In this document: one piece after another, positions 22,128 through 33,759 of the stretch
Numbering within the stretch: the first letter of the stretch is position 1
Layout of the letters: each line of letters opens with the position of its first letter
The notes under the pieces: model-generated
Seen by the model: only the letters and a program-made list of their open reading frames with translations
Database searches by the model: none
Told to the model about the DNA's origin: nothing
Program-made: the position numbers and the translations under genes
Assembly: GCA_030407085.1 (NCBI GenBank)
Contig: CM059586.1
Location: forward strand, 28,693,501 to 28,757,500
DNA from: Trichopria drosophilae
Taxonomy: Eukaryota; Arthropoda; Insecta; Hymenoptera; Diapriidae
Reading direction: 5' to 3'
DNA length: 64,000 nt

Positions 22128-25100
22128 TTATAAATGAATCGTGGAGTGATGGATGGCTGATGATCTTCTGCGGTCAGAATGTCGGTGATCCTTGGCTATG
22201 TAAGACTGTAACAAATTATTTTTTAGAACATTTGAAGTTAATTTCCGTATTCATTATAGATTTGTCCTTACCGTATGAGCCATTTCCAAAAGGATTTGTG
22301 CCATGGCTGACCCAGTCTGTTGAGTCATGCTGTACAAAAGCCCTTGTTTCTGTGTTAACAGAATGTACGGATGATCGAATTCCTATGTGAACATAAATTA
22401 ATTAGTTATTTTCTACCAAACCTTAAATGAATCGATTTACAAAATGTAAAGCAGACATTTAATATTTAAGTTAAAACACGTACCAAAATGGATCCTGCAT
22501 CCATTGAAATGATTCGATCACTGTCCACCACAGTATTTAACCTGTGGGCGATTGTCAGCACCGTACAATCTCTGAATTTATCCCTAATAGTGTTTTGAAT
22601 TAATTCATCCGTGTGGGGATCAACATTAGCAGTGGCCTCGTCTAACACTAATATTTTATTATTTCTAATAATAGCACGAGCCAAGCATAAAAGTTGTCTT
22701 TGTCCAACACTGAAGTTCCCTCCGCCCTCGGTTATTTCGGAGTAGAGTCCCGCGTCGGAGTCTACAAACCTCTTCAATCCTACTTGCTCTAACGCATCCC
22801 ACAATTGTTGGTCTGAAAATTCCTCGAATGGATCCAGATTTCTGCGAAGGCTTCCTGCAAAGAGTACTGGTTCCTGGGGGATAATGCTGATCTTTGATCG
22901 TAACCGATCTAATTTCAATGTACTGCACGGAATTCCGTCGATGAAGATTTCTCCATCAAGATCTCCTAATCGAAATAGAGCGGCGATTATAGAAGACTTT
23001 CCTGCTCCTGTCCGACCAACAATTCCAATTTTTTCTCTAGGCGCCGCAACAAAATTCAAATTCTTCAGAGCTGCCTTGGGTTGACGTTCATACGTTAGGT
23101 ACAAATTCCGAAATTCTACTCGACCTTCATGAGGCCATCCTTCTGGCGGTTCATCTGCAGTGTCATTTTTGAAAGATAATTTGCCTCTTTGACTAGACTT
23201 AATTGAATCGAGGCGGGAACCACGTGTCATATTCTTAATTGATTTTCTTTTCTTATATCCATCCAAATTCAAGTTAGCCTCCACTGGTAGATTCGTGTAT
23301 TCCAAAATTCTTTCTACCGATGTCATGTTATTTTCCATTTCTGCGCATTGCCTGACACCGTATTGCATTACTGATGATAGCACAATTACCTGAGTAATAA
23401 CGAGTCCAACGTCTCCAGCTAGTACTGAATTATGCAGTAGAACCATGGCGTACGTAAGTACACCTAAAAATATAGTGCACAAAAAATCCAAGTACATCCC
23501 TAATGCGCGTGATCCCGAAATCAAAATAAACCAAGACGAAGAGTGAAGATCCTGATGATTATCGAATTCATTCGTCAAAATCTGTTCAGCGTTTAGAGCT
23601 CTTATTGTTGGTAAACCCTGCAGACTAGCGCTGAGATGGTTAAACACTGGCGAACGTGCTAAAAGAGGGTAAAATAGTTTTACAATTCATGTCAGATCGC
23701 TTATTTTTTAATTAAGTAATAGCTGAATATAAATTGACGTACTCATCCCTTCCAACCGTTTGATGCTCCGACTGGTCCTTATGAAAAACAATCCAAATAG
23801 GTAAAAAAAGATTCCAATTAACGGCGCAGGAATCAGAAGCCATGGATTCACGATTGCAACTAATATAACGGTAGCAGTAACCTGCATAGCCGTTTGAATT
23901 ACATCCAGTATAGTTCTAGGCAATATTGTATCTACAATCCCCATGTCCTTAGAAAATCTGTCAACAAGAACAATTCAGTAGTGAAAAAGTGATAACGATA
24001 TAAAAACGGATTATAAGAATTGTATGCATACCTATTCATGATTCGTCCTAAAGGATTTGAATTAAAGAATCCCATCGTTGCATGTAAGGTACTGAACAGC
24101 ATGTCGATGTGCATATTTTTGGATATTCTCATGGACATTTCAAAAAATGTCCAAGATTGTGAGAGCATCAAAGCAATAGTTGCAGCGGTTGTAATTCCAT
24201 ACACCGTTATGTACCAGTAATAATCTTCAGGTTCCGCTTCATTATGTATATTTCTGCTTTTGTTCAGCTTGCTTTCTGCAAGTTCTTCATTGTTGACCCA
24301 ATATGTAACAAAGTAATCTCCTCCGCTAGCTGCGACTTGACTCAAAATGCTAACCATTGCAACGGTTAACACAAGACATGTATTTCGGGCTACTTTGAAA
24401 TAGGTGAAGTAAACAGCCATCGAATTAGTTCCGTACATTCTCGAATCTAGATTTTCGACTGGTTCGTGTTTGCAAATTGTATCACTAGTTGTTGTTTCGA
24501 TGTGATCATTGAGGTCTACGCTACCTACAGATCCTGAAGCACCCTTTGATTTTTCCGTAACTTGACTTACTTTGACTACGTCCAAGCCAGCCTTTTGCAA
24601 GTCTTCGAACGTTCCTTGTGCCTGGATCTCACCTTCTTTTAGAACGACAATCTGGTCGGCGTCTTTCAAAAATTGAAACTGGTGTGTTACTAAAATCACC
24701 GTTTTATCTTTTAGGAAGTTTTTTATGCAACCCTGGAAAATGCGTCTACCAACATGTGCATCCACGGCGGATAGAGGATCATCCAGAAGATAAATATCAG
24801 CGTCGAAATATATCGCCCTGGCTAAATTAAGACGTGCACATTGTCCACCACTCATGCTAATTCCTCTTTCTCCTATAATGGTCTGGTCTCCATTTGGAAA
24901 CATGTTGAAATCTCGCCTTAGCTGACAAACATCGACTACCTTATTATATCGCTCTTCGTCCATTTCTTTGCCAAAAAGAATATTTTGCCTGACGGATGAC
25001 GCAAATATCCAGGGTTCTTGACTGGCGTATGATATACTTCCGCGAACAATCAGTTCACCTTCAACCAGTGGCAGCTCATTCATTATAGTTTGAAAAAGGC

Positions 25101-27276
25101 TTGTTTTGCCGGCTCCGACTTTACCTACTATTGCCGTAAGAGTGCCTGATTTTGCCGTTATATTCAAATTTTTTAACGTATGATCTGATGAATTGGTTGA
25201 CCATGCTGCATTGACATTCTTGAATGATACTGTAACGTTAGAACACGCTGAGCATAAACCTTTTGCATGACGATTCGCGGACGATTTATCTTGAAGCTCA
25301 TCAAAAAGCAAACATGCTTGGATTCGTCGAAGGGACACCAACATGTCAGCCAAACGCGTGACTCCTAAAGAAATATTATTTTATTTGAGAACATTATGGT
25401 ATCATTGATGCCAACCATGGTAAGAATAAATGAGACATACCTAAAGGAAAATTCCGAAACAAGCCTAACCTTACAACATTATAGTATGCCATTGCTAAAA
25501 ACACCTTTTCTGCATTGATTCGATTGCCAAGTAATACATATGCTAGAATTGACACAAATAAGCATGCTCTAGGGATATAGAAGCCCATTGCTAAACTGAT
25601 TTCTGCAAAAATAGCTTTGTTCTTTATAGGCTTGATTTCCTTCCTGTAAAATAAAATATTTGTTTTTCACATTGTGGAAGATATTCGTTTCCATAATAAA
25701 TAGATCCCTTACGTTCTCGATTCACCAATGAGCAAAGAAAAAGGCTTTTCCCACGCATACATCTTTATTGCTTTGATGCCTCCTATTACTTCATTTGTCA
25801 ACTTCAGACGTTCATCAGTTCGATTAGCGAATTTCGAAGTTAAATGTGTTTGAATTTTTCCAAAAACAGCTAACAGATAGAAATACATTTAAATTACTAA
25901 TGAACTCCGTTAGTTCGTCAAACTTAACGTACCTAATGGCAAAGTAAACAAAACGACCATAGAAACTCCTCCAACCGCTGCTAAATGCATTTCTCTATAC
26001 AACAAATAAGCTACCAATGCTGTTTGAATAGGGGCAATCCAAATGTAATGCATAAAAAGTACAGACTCATCCAGACGTCCAACATCATTGCTGACAAGAT
26101 TGATCATCTAGAATCATGATATGCCAAAGTGACTACTTTATCTTTTTAACTTTTGCAATAAATTCTGTGAAATGATAAGTTTACAATATATAATCCAAAT
26201 TCGACAAATCTTTTTATCTTTCCCGGATATCTTACTGCTTAGTCAGTTGACAACGTAAAATGTACGCTGAATATTAAGACTGGAAGTGAATGAAAATCCT
26301 ACCTGCCCAACACTACTTTCACCTCCGGTGGAGGCACGGGAAATTTTCAAAAGCTTCCTGTAGATCAATGAACAACATGCAACTCTCATTTTCATTCCCA
26401 TATGCATCAAACCTTGCACACTAGAATGAAAGAATAAGCAATCGATGAAAACACCACCTACGAGTACGCTAGCCCAAATATACGCTTCATCCATAGAGAT
26501 TCTGTCTTTATCGCTGAAATATCGCATCAGCTGAATCAATACTACTGGCCTGGAAGTTCTGTAATTCAGAAAGTTTTGGTTAAGAATTAGCCATATCTTA
26601 TTAAACACCACATATTGATAGCTATAAATCCGGTAATCGTCAAGATAAGTTATTTTGTTTTTATTATTAATATTTATTTATGGCTAATTTATCTATCGGT
26701 TACTAACTCGATAAGGATAAAACAAATACAGTAGGTACGATGTATAAAAAACGAAATTGTATCACGTTATTAAACACTGAAATTAGCTATTCCATATCCA
26801 TAATGCAACTTGTCACTTTGTAGATAATAGTTACATGCAATCGTAATTTCATGCACGTGAAATGACGCATTACATTATATAATTTGAATATTCACTTTAA
26901 GTGTTTTAGTACATATATTTAAAAAAATACAATAACTTAAATTTCTGTCATTAATTGCAATAATCATTTTGAAAATTTTACAGTACCTGATAGCCAGTTC
27001 TACAAAAGCAGTAACGAGCCCGAAAATCACAATTTTTCCACCGAAACATCTCACTAGTGCCCTTAGAAGACTAGGATGATTGTGTCCTCTAGAATTTTTG
27101 GAACGTTTTTCTTCTTCATTCCAGACATCTGATATTCTGTCACCCAAGTACTGACTCGAGTGTTCGTGCAAGGGAGCATATAAATCCATAATCTCTAAGT
27201 CTCTCCGGAACCCTTTGCGGAAAATTTTAAAAAGCCAGCTGCAAGACAAAGTTCCAAAATGATTGTTGGTAGACAT
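22128..27276 (-). CDS. ABCC4: ABCC4/MRP4-type ABC transporter, complete in 10 coding exons
   Basis: Exons are 27276-26987, 26558-26303, 26107-25933, 25869-25713, 25643-25441, 25364-24032, 23957-23743, 23658-22484, 22382-22272 and 22205-22128. They sum to 3993 nt (1330 residues, near the usual ABCC4 length), every junction GT-AG and in phase. It starts at an ATG (MSTNNHFG) and ends HSTIHL-stop. Order: TMD1, NBD1, TMD2, NBD2. NBD1 has Walker A GKVGAGKT (441-448), signature SGGQC (532-536), Walker B DIYLLDD (550-556) and H-loop VTHQ. NBD2 has GRTGAGKS (1091-1098), NFSVGQ (1191-1196), ILVLDE (1212-1217) and IAHR. NBD1 having Asp where NBD2 has Glu after Walker B is normal for ABCC proteins. The family exports organic anions, conjugates and cyclic nucleotides across the plasma membrane; the substrate here is unknown. 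A basic, Ser-rich insertion (about 1005-1045) separates TMD2 from NBD2. Another insect MRP4 paralogue is the main alternative. Confidence 0.95.
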
Positions 27277-28897
27277 AACTCAAATTTGATAATTTGAACA
27301 ATTCTCACACGTAAGTCATGACGGATAATGGATTTGCCCTCGTCATAGGGTTTGGCTCCAACTTTTTGACGTTCGTATTCATCTTGAAGATTGGAGATGG
27401 AACTCCAAACTCAAAACCTTAGGTCCGATCCTAGGCTCACTGGAACTTAGAGATGTCTTATGAATGTCTCTATCTGAAATAACAATGCAGACGCGTCGAA
27501 CTCTGACAGAGGTTTAATGAGAAATTGAAAAGACTATACAGTTATTTTACTTCCCCTTTTTTATCATTACAATCAATTGGGCTGATATCTTATCAATTAA
27601 ACGTATGTGTTAAGTGATTCAATTAACAGACACACGGTCATACATGTATTCGTACACTCCACGGAAAGCAGAGATAATAATCGGTAACGGATCCGCAGAC
27701 AACTCGATAGTTAACTCGATCGTTTTGAAATACCAGGGACTCGAACATGCTAATCTCTTGATAAGTGCATGCGTGCAATGTCAACAAATAGAACCGGTAA
27801 CTCCCCCAGTTATAAGTGAACGACTGGTGAAAAAGTCTCCTTGAATCTTAATAAAATGCCGAAGGCAATTGTTTGCGGAAAACTCACTCGGTTAATGCCT
27901 TCTATCAAAATCTGATTAGAGTGTCGCGATGCTTAATTCATCCTCAACTGCCCACCCATATGAAAGACAGTTATTGACAGAAAATCTTTTAAATATGTGT
28001 TGTGATCTTTTTTATTGTACTTATGTGATTTTTATGTGTTTTCTCTGTCGAATTCTCGTGAGAAAATTTTTTATGAGAAGGTAATTCGTTTTAGTGTAAG
28101 TTTCACACTCATCAGGAAAATGCCTGGTTGTAAGTAATTCTTTTATGACCGAAAAGTATGAATGATTGGTTAATAAAAATATATATATAATTCAAACAAA
28201 GAACGCTTGAAGGAAATGCATGCGAGAGCTTAAGTTGTTAATTAATTTGTTTAATCAGTATATATCAATTGTAGAGGAAAACTTACCCAAATAAAACTGT
28301 GTTGAGTAAAATAATGAAGGATCGGAGCATTATGCATACCGAGCCTTGAAACGGCGCTATCGTTTGTGGATACTTGCCTTCGTTTTCCTTAAAACAGTTT
28401 TTCTTTATCTGTAAATTTCTATGTGTATAAGTTTATATATGAACAAGCTACAAAAGTTTTCTTGTCGTGCGATGGAAACAAAAGCCTTCAACAATTTCTA
28501 CTCTTTAACCCCTAAATGACATTTTACAAGGCAAGGGCACATATTTCAATATTTATAGTTTATATTTATTAGAAATAGAATTTTATTCAATACAAATTTC
28601 TACAAAGTAATAACAATAATGATTTACATATAATTAACTTTTTTAATAATTTAATTTTGTATACTGAAAGTAAGGAAAGGAAAATAAATATATAAATTTA
28701 TAATAATGTATACATTTATTTTTTATCGATTATTTTTGATATTCACTATTTTTTCTTTTTTGGTTCACAAAGGTTTTAAAGTAATAGATTCACTACGTTC
28801 TTAAAAATTGTTTCTGTCTAAAATATCTATAGATTTGTAAATATTTTACTACTTTTATGATAACAAGAGTGCGTCTAAGAAAACCAATTAAAAACAT
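27277..28897. other. Upstream region of the ABC transporter gene
   Basis: No other gene is recognisable; the frame at 27614-27844 has no domain. A possible untranslated first exon on the minus strand ends at 28287 with a strong donor (TTTGG|GTAAGTTTTCC) after a mixed-composition stretch (28290-28400). The acceptor just before the ATG is weak, so this link is tentative. TTAACCCCTAAATGAC at 28506 resembles a TTAA-element end, but no partner was found. Confidence 0.35.
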
Positions 28898-29547
28898 TTA
28901 ACCCATTAACGTCCATGAGTTCACAAGTTTTTTTTTTATTTAAGAGGTTACATTAGTAACGAAAGTTTAGGATAATTTCAATGTAACTTATGTTTTCGAG
29001 GTTTCTCTTCAACTTTCTGGAGTCAAAACTGAGTTTCAGCCAACGAGAATTCCGATATAGCGCCTACACTGACCAAAATTGCTCAAAGGTTTGGAAACAT
29101 TTATACTTTTTAGGAAATTGAGTTTCTATTAAAATAGTGCTCCACGAATTTAAAAAAATTATTTCAAAATGGCATCCACCCTGATTAAAAAACTTCCGGA
29201 ATCTGTAACCCGAAAACTATAAGCTTTTCCAAAAAATAGTAAAAATGAAAAGTGTTTAGAATTTAATAAGAAATCTAATGGCATTTTTCAGATTTTTCTA
29301 TGGTATTTTAAAAAATGTTGTACTTCAAATCTTATCAAATTTTTTTGCAATTTTTTCAATATTGCGCCAGATTGGAATTCCTGTTGACTGAAACTCAATT
29401 TTGACCTAGGACAGTTGAAAAGTGACCTAGAAAATATTAAGATATGGAGTTACTTTGAAATTGTCTAAATCTTTCATAACTAAACAAATCTCTCAAACGA
29501 CAAAAAATTTTACGGACTCTTTAATCTTACGGGCATTAATGAGTTAA
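28898..29547. mobile_element. 650-bp TTAA foldback element (piggyBac-like)
   Basis: TTAACCCATTAACGTCCATG at 28898; inverted partner GGGCATTAATGAG then TTAA (29547). The arms pair over about 200 bp, for example TTTCTGGAGTCAAAACTGAG (29013) against CTCAATTTTGACCTAGGACA (29394). The terminus is almost that of the 5853 element, but the interior is mostly different. No coding frame. Confidence 0.75.
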
Positions 29548-31463
29548 AAAAGAAACGTATTTTATTTAATTAAACATGTTTTATTTATGCACGGTAGGCA
29601 TAATAATAACAGAGGACATATTTTTTAGTATAAATTGTGCCAAATATTCGAAATTTATTGAATAAATATAGCATATAAATAATTATAAACTACACTGTTT
29701 TTTTTACACTTAAAATCTTGCGTGGTTAATATGTTTTTAAAACAATTTTTTTTGTTAAATTTATTTTTACAAAATAATTTATTCCATGTAAAAAAATGTA
29801 TTTCCTTCTCAAACTCTATTTTGGGCCGTCATTTTGACTTTTTTTGGCAGTAGGATTAAATCATGGTCGTTCTTTTCGTGGCATTTTTCTTTTTAGACAT
29901 ATCAAGAGAACCATCACATGAAAAATTGAACAACCTTCTTTTAAGGGAAATTTATTAAAATGTCATAATAAATAGTATTTTAACCGTGAAATAATATCTT
30001 GCAAAAGACAACATCAACGAAAATGTAAAAACTAGTAGTTTAGATATAAAATTTAATTGAAAAAAAAAATATTTGCCCTATTAACTAAGTTTATGGAAAT
30101 TTAAAAAATTGGTAAGCTTTATTGCATATTTTAAGTCAATTAAGGGGAGGGTCGAGGCACAAAATCAGTTATATGAAACAGTCGCTAAAAAACACAAAAA
30201 AATTGTTTCTTTATTCATTTTCTACGAGGAAGTAAGTGGTACAATAATAAAAACTGTAACAAATTTTTTTCACCAATAAATTTGTTATTTTGAAAAAATG
30301 ATCTTAAACAATTTTTTAACGGTCAAAAATAATTGTTATGGGTTAAAAATTGTTTACATATTTTGTTCAAGCACCACTGAATTCCACGTGAAAAACATTT
30401 ATTTCTTGTTAAAAAATGCTATTACCTTTTTCTAAATCAACTTAAAAGTAGACAAAATTAGGGTGAACATAAAAAAATGCATTTTCTAAATAATTACAGA
30501 TGGATTTTAAACATAAATTTCGCTAACAAAAATTTGTACAATTTTTATTATATTACCATTGAATTTGTCATAAAAAATTACTAAAGTAATCATTTTTTGA
30601 AATTATTAACGTAAATTGTACAGAGTAAAGGTCACTTAACTTTTTCTGAATTTTTACTGAAGTTTTCAGTATAATCTACTAATGAATTTTGGCAGATTTT
30701 TAAATAATGTGTTATTGACTTATTTTAAACACATTTATTTCGTTACCTTTATATTTTTTACATTTCAATGTATTAAAATAAATACCATGTCCGAAGTTTT
30801 TGTTAATATAGAACGAAGACGCAATGCTAAATTTTTGTTTGAAAAATGCTGGACATTACAGAAAATGTTCGTAGCCTGAACTGTTATAGGATTGGATACA
30901 GAATACTCTGAAATTGCTGTACATTTAATAACATTGTTTTTAAAAATTTCGATTTTCAATTTTCTTAAAAGAAAAAAAAATGGTTAAAAACCTAGTGTGA
31001 CATGTTTTAAACTATTCTTTGACCTATTTTTAAGGCAGTTGTTGTTTATTATTCTAACGGAGGTCAATTTTTTTTTCGAAAACTCTAGAATATTTTCTTA
31101 GATCAGTAGATTGACAATTTTTTATTTTTAAAAAATCTTAAAACCTAAAAACTTAAAAAAAAATGTTGTTAGAGTATACTGAGAAAAATATATTGCTATT
31201 CAAAGACAGTTTTACATCGACAAGTAATTAATTGAAGGAATTTTTTAGTTTAATATCAGCTTATTTTAAATGAATATCAACACAAACCATCAGGCTTGCT
31301 AGACATTTATTTTGCCAATTTACTTAATATATGGGTTGGCGTACCAATTTTCTTATCAGACACGATTGCTAATTGTTTTCGAGTGTTATAATTTTTTTAT
31401 GTAGAAGTACATAAGTTTGCCTTTATGTAGAAGTACATTCAATTTAGCGAATTTATTGACTCA
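29548..31463. other. Very A+T-rich interval, no gene seen
   Basis: Long A and T runs and chance frames such as 30682-30879. GAAGTACAT is repeated at 31405 and 31430 within GTAGAAGTACATAA / GTAGAAGTACATTC. Nothing else supported. Confidence 0.4.
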
Positions 31464-32048
31464 TTAACCCTTTTACCGGCCGAAGGTTCTGGGCAATCCA
31501 CCAGAAAAAGTGACAGTACCTTTAAACATTATTGGGGTCGCTGATTACGAATCCGAGGTCAGATTTGAAAAATTCAAAATGGCGGCTTCAATATGGCGAC
31601 CGTCGAACTGAAAATTTCAATTTTTTGAAACATAAAAAATATTACCATATTCTACGCAAAATGTCTCTTGCGAGTTTTATCTAAATTGCATACATTCCGA
31701 GGAAAAAATTCCGAAACTTTCAACCCGCAATATCACCCATTACTTTATTCCTTTACCAGACGGAACGATATGAATTATCCTATGGTTACAAATCGTACGT
31801 TTCTAAAGGTTTTCGGGGTCGCTGATTACGAATCCGAGGTCAGATTTGAAAAATTTAAAATGGCGGCTTCAATATTTTATGTTTCAAAAAACTGAAATTT
31901 TCAGTTCGACGGCCGCCATATTGAAGCCGCCATTTTGAATTTTTCAAATCTGACCTCGGATTCGTAATCAGCGACCCCGAGAATGCTTAAAAGTACTGTC
32001 ACTTTTTCTGTTGGATTGCCCAGAACCTTCGGCCTATAAAAGGGTTAA
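31464..32048. mobile_element. 585-bp TTAA foldback element with three VADY modules
   Basis: TTAACCCTTTTACCGGCCGA (31464) pairs with CGGCCTATAAAAGGGTTAA (32048), and the inner arms GGGCAATCCACCAGAAAAAG / TTTTTCTGTTGGATTGCCC pair too. Inside are three copies of the module: direct at about 31532 and 31818, inverted at 31905-31985. The first and third form a long stem. The 75-codon plus frame (31668-31895) reads FGVADYESEVRFEKFKMAA but begins in arm sequence, so I do not call it a gene. Confidence 0.8.
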
Positions 32049-32646
32049 CGAACACAGGACGCATTTTCTGTATTTTAGTTTGCACTGTCGCTATACAATG
32101 AGTACGATGAAACAGTATTCGGAAATCATTGTTTCTTATATTGTTGATGGTGTTCTTTCTATTGGAGATGGTTAAATTGTTAAAAATGACTTTTAACCAT
32201 GAAATAATAAAAAATTTACCAGAAAAGACGTGATTTTAAAATGATAACTGAACTTAAAATATGATTACTTAAGTCAAGAAATGGTTTGTTACAACAAAAT
32301 GGAGGCGGTAATGACAATTTTTTTGTTCAAATGTAATTAATTTTTTTTCTCGTAAACTATAGACTTTAGAGAATAAATTCATTAACCAATTTTAAGGCAT
32401 TCATTGTACAGAAAATTGTCCATACAGCGTGTAGTTTTCATGAAAAATAGGGCTTTTCGGTCCTTGGCCATAAAGTTGAATTTTACGGACCGAATGCAGA
32501 TTCTGCCTCCGAGGATCGGTGAAGCGAAATTTGTAAAACCATGAAAATATTTTAAAACAAGTGTGTTGATCACAATGATAAAAAAACGTACATTTTATAT
32601 GGAACTGTATAAAGGCTTGAGACACATCACAAAGAAATAATAAGGG
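32049..32646. other. Interval, no gene seen
   Basis: Mixed A+T-rich sequence. Two overlapping minus frames (32382-32667) share the same DNA and show no domain. Confidence 0.4.
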
Positions 32647-32840
32647 TGCGGGTCGAAAAACTGACAAATCAAAAAGTCGACAGTTAAAAAACCGACAATC
32701 GAATAGCCGAAAGTCAAAAAAACTAACAAATAAAAAAATGATTGTCCTCTTGTCGATATTTTTGTTGTGTCGGCTTTTTGACTGTCGACTTTTCGAATAT
32801 CGGCTTTATGACTTTCGGTTTTTTAACCTGTCGGCCTTTT
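32647..32840. repeat. Cluster of GTCGGYTTTTTGACT-type words, copy 1
   Basis: Short near-repeats of TGTCGGCTTTTTGACTGTCG (about 32767) run along this segment, inverted in the left half (GTCGAAAAACTGACAAATC, AAAAACCGACAATCG) and direct in the right half. The segment is thus a foldback made of 14-16 bp units. A second locus lies at 38311. Confidence 0.65.
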
Positions 32841-33759
32841 CATAGATATAAATTTTATTTTAATACAGTTTTGTTCCATTGGAAACATGACTTTGTAATT
32901 TTTACCCCATGAAATTGAAAGAAAAATGCTCATAATTACATGTTTAGTCCATGTATCCATAGGTTAGTTGCATTTAATTACGAAATTTAATTTTGGAGTA
33001 CATTAATAATACATGGTGGAACTGGAAGTGTTATTATATTAAAGCATTAAAATAAGTTTCATATTACCAATGCCACCGGCAATTTATCATCAAACACATT
33101 GACTAATAATGAACTATAATAATTATAAGCAATAGAAATGTGGACTCTACTTACGTTCTACGTAATTTATACTAGTACAAACATTTCTTGATGACCCTTC
33201 GATCTATGTTGCACTTTTCCATTCCTTTCAATGGTAATAAATGTACGACTCGTCCATATGTACATTGCAGCACTAGTTGTGAAATTTGCTATTTTCTCGT
33301 TTCGTGATAACGTGAATAATAAGTGGAACACAATGGAAATAGCAGGTGTTGCGACTGACATGTGCGACATTGAAAATTGTTACATAATATGGTTAACTTA
33401 TGCTAAAAGATAACAAATGAATTGAAATAAATGCAATTTTTATAATTATTGGAGAAAAATGCTTAGTCGGGAATTTTTATGTGGAGAAACAAGTTTGACA
33501 GCACATTGGTGTATTTTTTCTTAAAATATATTTCACAGATTCGTACAAAATAACATTAAATGTAAGAAATCATTTGCATGTAACATAGTTATTACAAAAT
33601 ATACCATTTTTCTATCAGTATTTAAGAAATATTTGTTTCTTGATGATTTGTGCGATGGTTTCGTAAGGATCAACTAAATCGTCAACGTTTCATTTTATAC
33701 AGAATATTAGTATTGAATTCGTCACTTCTAATTAATGGTTAGTGAATTAATAATTGTTA
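32841..33759. other. Interval downstream of the CRAL-TRIO gene
   Basis: It should contain that gene's 3' untranslated region on the minus strand. No AATAAA was found on that strand nearby. The open frames at 33167-33413 overlap on both strands and have no domain. Confidence 0.4.

Noticed and set aside
22160..22390. 76-codon plus-strand frame
   Set aside because: Antisense to the last two transporter exons, whose minus-strand reading is in phase with the rest of the gene.
22665..22928. Second minus-strand frame inside the transporter, and the plus frames at 22884, 24020 and 24618
   Set aside because: Shadows of transporter exons in other frames; the transporter reading has all family motifs.
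27614..27844. 76-codon plus-strand frame upstream of the transporter
   Set aside because: No domain, no splice context and no homology that I recognise.
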